This document shows, one piece after another, positions 57,942-64,000 of a stretch of 64,000 nucleotides of DNA. Source of the stretch: Diphasiastrum complanatum (Eukaryota; Streptophyta; Lycopodiopsida; Lycopodiales; Lycopodiaceae); NCBI GenBank assembly GCA_029204225.1, contig CM055110.1:20780122-20844121 (forward strand), given 5' to 3'. Numbering within the stretch: position 1 is the stretch's first letter; every line of letters begins with the position of its first letter. The notes beneath the pieces were generated by a model that saw only the letters and a list, made by a program, of their open reading frames with translations, ran no database searches and had not been told where the DNA came from. A program made the translations under genes and the position numbers.

Positions 57942-59009
57942 GTGAGCTTTTTTATTTCTGTGTGTATAAGGTCGTGAAATGATTGTTACTATGCGAATAG
58001 TTTCTCTCTTTGCTTCCATTACCTCTACTGGCTGATCAATTCATGATTTGTTGCTTTTGCATGAAGGTTAGACAATTAGGTGTTTTCCTTACTGATTAAC
58101 GTATTTTGACGTGTTTTCTTTGTAGCTGGTATCAATTCTCCTCACCATCTTAGAAGTTTGGTAGACCTTGATTTGATATCCTTTAAGTCAATAGTTTATC
58201 ACCTAGTCATTTTGGGTTTCATGTTTAGTATCGTGGATATAGTGTGCCAATGTGCATAATATTTGAATACAAGAGGAGAATTTTGGATCGTTCATTGCTA
58301 TGCAGTTTAACTTAGTGTGCATCATTCTAGACTTGTAGGAATAGGTATGTCCTTGAAAAGACACTTGTCTTGATGTTTTGTACTTTTTTTCTAAAAACTT
58401 TATTGTTCCATCTTTCGTTTGGTAAAGATGTTCTTCCTCGTCGAGTTTGGCATAGTAGTTTTCATTCCTCACTAGATCATTTCGGTGACTATGACCATAA
58501 GGTCACTCTCCTCTTGTTCGGGATGCTCTAGGACAACTTCTTTAAGGATTAGAAACATGGATGGCAGCGTTCAAACATGGAGTTTCCTCCAACAAGTAAC
58601 CTTGTATGTATGATATGGATGATATCATTGGTATGTCTTGCTTATATAACATCCGAAACATTAAATTTTGTTTTTCAAATAAGAAAGTTTTATGCGGCAC
58701 CCAATTTACCTTGTTTTCCTTTTGAGATTCTGATGTGCTCTAGGCTCCTCCTAGATGATGTAGAGGTCGTTTAGTAAATTGGGTATGTCCATTAGTGGAC
58801 TCTAAGAGGGAACGTGTCGCTTCACAGTTGATAGGACACAGTCACAACGGAGGCATCTCTCCATTCTTAGTAAAACATTAAGATGAAAAGTTTTCCTCCA
58901 GTCCAGCTGAGGGGTTCTCTCTGACAACAGTTCGATCTAGCCAATCTCTTATTTAGAGCTAAGTTTACCCCTCTTTATTCTCAGTTTCAGTTAGTTTTTT
59001 CAATTTTTC
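57942..59009. other. no further ABC1 exon recognised
   Basis: Intron-like sequence. A pyrimidine-rich acceptor-like site occurs near 58124 (TTCTTTGTAG) but the following bases do not encode an ABC1 motif. Confidence 0.45.
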
Positions 59010-59297
59010 TTGTTAGCACTCCTAGGGTTCTTTTTCCTTTTCCGACATGCCTTTTCTAATGAGAATCAGACTTCTCCAATAAAAGGCATCAACGAACTGG
59101 AAGAAGAAACATCAAGAGCAGAGCGTGAGAAGGCTCTGATCAATATAGACGAAGATTATGTCTATGATACGGAGGAATACGTTACCAAGAAGCAGTACAT
59201 GCACTTGGAAACAAAAGTGGAGGACGTTAAGCTACCAGTAACTAGTATACAGTCTAATCAAGACGAGTCCTTTGAACTCAACTTTTTATGGGTCTAG
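59010..59297 (+). CDS. small ORF of unknown family
   Basis: 95 codons, acidic and lysine-rich (ELEEETSRAEREKALINIDE, then DTEEYVTKKQYMHLETKVED). It may be part of the decayed gypsy J or another element. No motif recognised and weak start context; it could be chance. Confidence 0.25.
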   Translation: MLALLGFFFLFRHAFSNENQTSPIKGINELEEETSRAEREKALINIDEDYVYDTEEYVTKKQYMHLETKVEDVKLPVTSIQSNQDESFELNFLWV

Positions 59298-59915
59298 AGG
59301 TTCAGCACCTAGCTCCTCCCATTAGCCAGTTCCTTCTTTACCTAGTCCACCAGTTAGCAAATTTAAGTGATTGGATTAGTGTTGAAAGAAAATAGTCTCT
59401 CCTTGAAAATTTTCAAGTATTTAGTTTACAATGAGCATTTTGTTTCGAATTGCTCAAAGTTGAATGCAAAATAGTTTTTTGCAAGTTGTAATTTGCATGT
59501 TTCATATGCTGGATTGGAAACTTAAGGTGATCAGTGAGTTACTTAGGAGTAGTGTCTCTGAGGTGAACCATTTTACAGTATTTTAGAATGGTTTAAAAGC
59601 TCAGTCATTTCTATTTAATTTAAAGAAGTTATGATCAGTCTCTTGAACTTTGATAAAATCCAGCAAGTTTTAGTATAATCATTTGTCTTGCAGTACAAAG
59701 AGTTGTACGTAGATTAAGAAAATGTAATATTTTACCTAAATCCACAAGGATCAGCGGGTAAAGTAAAGAGACATGGGTTTATGGGTTCGTTACCTTTATC
59801 GGTTTCCCATGAGTAAGCCTTTATATGACTCAGAGGACGGACCAAGGATATTGTGAGTTTCAGTGGAAACTTTCACTGACGCTTTGGCAACTCAAATGAT
59901 CCTCAAGGCTATGTC
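59298..59915. other. no gene seen
   Basis: Nothing recognised. Confidence 0.5.
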
Positions 59916-60429
59916 TAAGATCGTATTTTGGCAGAAATCCAAATCTACAGCAATCAGATAACCATCGAGTCATGTCACCTCTCTAGATGGGATTAGCATG
60001 CGCTCAAATGGTCTAAGCCAAGAGACAAATGATAAGACTAGTCACTATTGTGATAACACTATCAGACAGATCGATGGTATGGGATGTCGACTTGTAAGTG
60101 TTCTCATAAGATTATTCAATCGTTTTGTGTCCACTAGTATTTGAAAGGTAGGTTGGTGGTATGGGACGCCAATAAGATCGTATTTTGGCAGTAAGCCAAA
60201 TCTACAGCAATCAGATAACCATCAAGTCATCTCACCTCTCTAGATGGGATTAGCATGCACTCAAACGGTCTAAGCCAAGAGACAAATGATAAGACTAATC
60301 ACTACTGCGATAACACTATCAGACAGATTGATTGTATGGGACGTCGACCTATAAGTGTTCTCATAGGATTATTCAATCGTTGTGTGTCCACTAGTATTTG
60401 TAAGGTAGTTTGGTGGTATGGGACGCTGA
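59916..60429. repeat. 257-bp tandem duplication, two copies
   Basis: TAAGATCGTATTTTGGCAG begins at 59916 and 60173. The copies run head to tail, ending in GGTATGGGACGC, with scattered transitions. Probably inside decayed gypsy J sequence. Non-coding. Confidence 0.9.
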
Positions 60430-61130
60430 TTTATTTGAAGTACCAATGGGCACAAAGATTGAATATTGTCTTATTCATGTGAATATGATCAGATATCAGA
60501 TACAGTTCAGATTCTCATGGTTATAGCCGCCAGTCTAAAGATTTGTCAGGCATGACAAATCTTCTTAAGGGGAAGAGAAAGGAGTTCAATCAGTAGAGAC
60601 TCTTTTTCCATCCGTTTATACTCTTGAGACAAGAAGGCATTTAGCACTTAACTCAGTTTTCAGTTTAAGATTGGTGCTAATTGTGAGAGTCACAGTAGTA
60701 GCCGAGCTTGGTGGTCGGAAAGCTCAATTGTCTATCAGATATAGACCAACATGGTTTATCAGATATAAGTAAAAAATACAATACCTGGAAATCAGCTTTT
60801 AGTAGCAATGATTTGAATCTTTGAAGGGGAAATGTCAGTAGGATCCTCATTTCTCCACAGTCTGGAATACAGTCCAGAGCAGAAATTTACAGATTTCTAA
60901 GATAGTTCATCCAAGTATATGACAAATTTTGTTGAGAATGAAGAGTCCAAGCAAACGTTTGATGACGTTGAGGATTCGGAGTCTGTGAAATTACCCAAGT
61001 ACACCTAAATAGTGGTTGAGGGTCAGTGTTGACAAGGATTCAAATGGAAACAATATTCCATCAGTATATACTCTACAAAAATAGAGTATGAGTCCTTGAT
61101 TTAGAGGATTTCAGGCACCAATCCTAGTAT
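60430..61130. other. no gene seen, probably decayed gypsy J interior
   Basis: No RT or protease motif recognised ahead of the integrase finger at 61135. Confidence 0.4.
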
Positions 61131-62245
61131 GGGGCACCCAGGTATTTAGAAAATTTATGAGCTTCTTTGCAGGCATTTCTTTTGGCCTAGTATTAGAGAG
61201 GACGTCCATCAGTATGTGACTAGTTGCCAGAAGTGTCAAATAGTAAAGCAAAGCGTCTTAGGGCAGACGGGGTTACTGCAACCCTTAGGAATTCTGGCTG
61301 GTAAAAGGGAGAGTGTCTCCATGGATTTCATAGTAGCTCTGCCAAAGATCCAGAAAGGTCAGGACGTTCTACGGGTTTCAATTGATCGTTTGACCCTGAT
61401 AGCCCGTTTCAGTCGGACCAAAGCAACCGTTACAGCGCCAATTCTGGCACATGCTAGTAGTGGGGGCTATTTAAACTTTGCGGTCTGTGACCGGGATAGT
61501 AAGTTTGATGGAGGTTTTTGGAGGGCAGTATTCTATCATCTCCATACCAAACTAAATATGAGTACTTCAGACCATCCACAGACGGACGGTCAGGCAGAAT
61601 GAGTAAAGCAACTACTCGAGGATATGCTTCGTGCATACGTCAACAAAAAGCAGACTAATTGGAGGAATATCTTATGATATTAGAGTTTGCTTACAACAGT
61701 ACCAAACATTCAGCCACGCTCACCCACAACATTAGGGTTTAAATAGGAAAAAGTTGAAGCAGGAAAAAACTTGTTAGAAGACCTAAACCAGATGGTAGAA
61801 CATGCTAAGCGTAGCATTAGTCTTTCTTCGAGTCTTAAATGACTCTAAAACCCTCAAAACAAGAGTGTGTGCTAAGTTGTCTCCCAAGTATTGTGGTCCG
61901 TTTACCATTATTAGGAGAATAGGCGAAGTTTCCTATGAGCTATAACTCCCGACTAGTACTAAAGTCCATCCAGTTTTCCATGTTAGTCGGTTACGAAGGG
62001 CTTTAACTAGATCAGATAATCTAGTCAGGGACAATGTTCTAGTTCCCCTCGAGGATTCTCAGCAACTTCCACATGAGCCAGAAAGTATTTTCAGGGTTAG
62101 TGAGACGCAGACTCGTCATACCCTATATCAAGAATATTTAATCAAGTGGAAGGATCAGCCAATTGAGAATGCCACTTGGGAAAAAGGTAGTATACTTCGA
62201 CAGTTATATCCAGATTTTGTCTTAGAGGACCAAGAGAGCTCTTAA
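61131..62245 (+). pseudogene. gypsy J integrase with chromodomain
   Basis: H2C2 finger: HPGI, stop, KIYELLCRHFFWPSI, then CQKCQIVKQS. Core: SMDFIVALP (Asp1), VCDRDSKFDGGFW (Asp2), TDGQAE (Glu), then TGA at 61600 where an Arg or Lys is expected. Later degenerate frames read VVSQVLWSVYHY-like debris. The last part is chromodomain: YQEYLIKWKDQPIENATWEK. Chromodomains direct integration to heterochromatin. Several stops make the gene inactive. Confidence 0.82.
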
Positions 62246-62256
62246 GGGGGAGGGAG

Positions 62257-62658
62257 TGTTGCGAGCTTGTAATAGTACTGACCCAACAATACTTTTGAGT
62301 ACAGCTAACCACCAGATGGTAGAGGACAGTGTGAGTCAAAGGCATGCATGTATATCGTGCAGTCGGTATGAGGGCTAGTAATGCCCATGCGGACACATGC
62401 ATACGCATGCAGACACATGCGGATGCATGCACGCGCATGCATGACAGTCAGGGGCCATGCAATCCTTCAGTGATGGGCTGAGACCCCACATGTAACAGTA
62501 ATCTAATGCATGTAGTATGAACAGTGGGTGTTGGCAGTAACTACGACCTACCGCTCTTATGCAAACTCACACTGGGCTAGGAGGGGCATTTTATAAGAGA
62601 GTGCATTGGCTGGGTGGATCAGACTAGCTTTGCCTTCCTCGTGGTTATGCTTTTCCTA
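62257..62658 (+). repeat. 3' LTR of chromovirus J, partial
   Basis: Begins TGTTGCGAGC after the purine tract. Contains a run of ATGC-rich words at 62385-62460 (repeated GCATGC and ACATGC). Ends at the GA tract starting at 62659; no 5' partner found. Confidence 0.65.
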
Positions 62659-63510
62659 AGAGAGAGAGAGAGAGAAAGAAAGAAAGAAAGCTTTATTAAC
62701 ATCTTTTAATGCCAAAAGGCATATAAGACAAAGTAAGTACATCTCAAGTGTGATAAATACTGAAAGGAGCATATAAATGTCTCCATAATCAAACAACAAC
62801 AACAACTAGATATTAACCTATCAAGACTAAACAAATAAAGTATCTCATCTACCCTCAAGACCAGAAAGTTTGAGATATGGTACAACGGGGAATCATATAT
62901 CTAAAGTTGTACAATAACCATCTGAACTGTAGGATAGACATATCACCGCAGGACCACTGCTGAAAAAAGCAAGGATAGAAGATGATGATGAAGATGCACG
63001 AACTGACGAGGAGGGCAGGCGTACGTGAGCTCTAGATAGGCGAAGTCTCTGTGTAGCCATAATGTGTGGTCTGGATGTACAAGTCGTTTTCCTTCAGAAG
63101 TTTCATATATACATTTTTTATAACGGCAAGTATAGCTATATAGGCGTTTGAGATGGCGAAGATGGGGAGATGGTAACGGAGAGTTAATTTGCGAGTGGAG
63201 TTACTTGCAGACATCATCATACCAAGGTTGATGAGGATGACGAGATTTCAGGTACTTGGATCTTTTACGATGTTTGGATGGGAAGGCCATAGAGGCGGCA
63301 ATATGAAGAGCTATAGTGAGGAACGATGCTTGGGAGTGGAGTGGACTATCATAAGGAAAATCTCGGAGTAGGAAAGAGAGAGCATCTTGGTAAAGGGGTG
63401 TGTAGGCGTTATTAAATGTATACTTAAGGGCGCGCCCCATAGGAGAGGGATTAGATGGGGAGAGATCAGGTACTGAGCCCAGATTAATGGAAAGAAAGGA
63501 ATGGTCAGAT

Positions 63511-63513
<3 letters not shown>
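62659..63513 (-). mobile_element. LINE-like copy 2, endonuclease end joined to 3' UTR
   Basis: Minus strand, right to left: LSDHSFLSINLG at 63501-63509 and on, the terminal SDH motif of an APE-type LINE endonuclease; then the linker to PWYDDVCK near 63206-63232 followed by a stop; then debris; then the shared 3' UTR and AATAAAGC (about 62690) with a (CTTT)n(CT)n tail at 62659-62690. The reverse transcriptase is missing, so this is an internally deleted copy. Confidence 0.55.

Positions 63514-64000
<487 letters not shown>

Larger units (their letters stand above)
61131..62658 (+). mobile_element. chromovirus J, integrase to 3' LTR
   Basis: Integrase (61131-61680), C-terminal part, chromodomain (about 62124-62245), purine tract AAGGGGGAGGGAG (62244-62256) and LTR start TGTTGCGAGC at 62257. 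The LTR is interrupted or ends at about 62658, where the TC-tail of a LINE copy begins. The upstream half of the element is missing or unrecognisable. Confidence 0.82.

Noticed and set aside
58124-58165. Possible sixth ABC1 exon after TTCTTTGTAG
   Set aside because: The translation lacks any expected motif (HADPHPGN, DFG) in every frame.
62385-62460. Runs of GCATGC/ACATGC as a regulatory array
   Set aside because: Short low-complexity palindromic words inside a decayed LTR; no conserved spacing or second copy.

Overview
The window is plant nuclear DNA built almost entirely from nested and decayed LTR retrotransposons. The evidence is: Ty1/copia and Ty3/gypsy polyproteins with plant-type primer sites (TGGTATCAGAGCC, complementary to initiator Met tRNA), chromodomain-bearing gypsy remnants, LINE fragments, very long (GA/TC)n microsatellites, and one spliced host gene fragment with GT-AG introns. 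Host-gene density is very low (one partial gene in 64 kb), which suggests a large, repeat-rich land plant genome. The species cannot be fixed from the sequence.

Layout. 1-3356 is a decayed minus-strand copia (A). 4569-4831 is a short copia LTR. 4832-5294 plus 10192-10712 is a second copia of the A family (B), split by a 4.9-kb non-autonomous LTR element (N, 5295-10191) with a TTCAT target duplication. 13282-14708 is a truncated gypsy gag with primer site and LTR start (C). 16025-22174 is a nearly full-length but inactivated minus-strand gypsy (D), followed by a degenerate 152-bp tandem array, a (TA)n(GA)n tract and an LTR-like stretch. 24430-31740 holds small fragments: satellite-like repeats, a copia protease, a degenerate ORF, a LINE ORF1-like piece and a chromovirus end (E). 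32118-33300 is a relative of N (K).

34657-47174 is a plus-strand copia (G) with about 1027-bp LTRs. Its 3' LTR is split by a complete minus-strand copia (H, 40647-46804), the best-preserved element: 682-bp LTRs with only three mismatches, a CTGCG target duplication, primer site, purine tract and one uninterrupted 1322-residue Gag-Pol. 47175-54000 is mostly featureless apart from a 312-bp tandem duplication.

55820-57941 carries five exons of an ABC1-type (UbiB/ADCK-like) atypical protein kinase on the plus strand, joining into 237 in-frame codons. The N-terminal exons and the later catalytic exons are not seen here. The gene is flanked by gypsy, copia and LINE debris. 61131-62658 is the 3' end of a plus-strand chromovirus (J) with chromodomain, purine tract and LTR start. 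The right edge holds LINE remnants whose 3' ends are AATAAAGC followed by a TC-rich tail.

Most interesting points: the N/K non-autonomous family, with a duplicated protein module of unknown function and a cysteine-rich ORF; a 213-bp protease-derived segment present in only one LTR of N; a 14-16-bp palindrome at a similar distance downstream of the TATA box in two LTR families and present in a third; a LINE family that appears to end in TC-rich DNA instead of poly(A); and the duplicated spacer module in gypsy D. All comparisons were made by eye.
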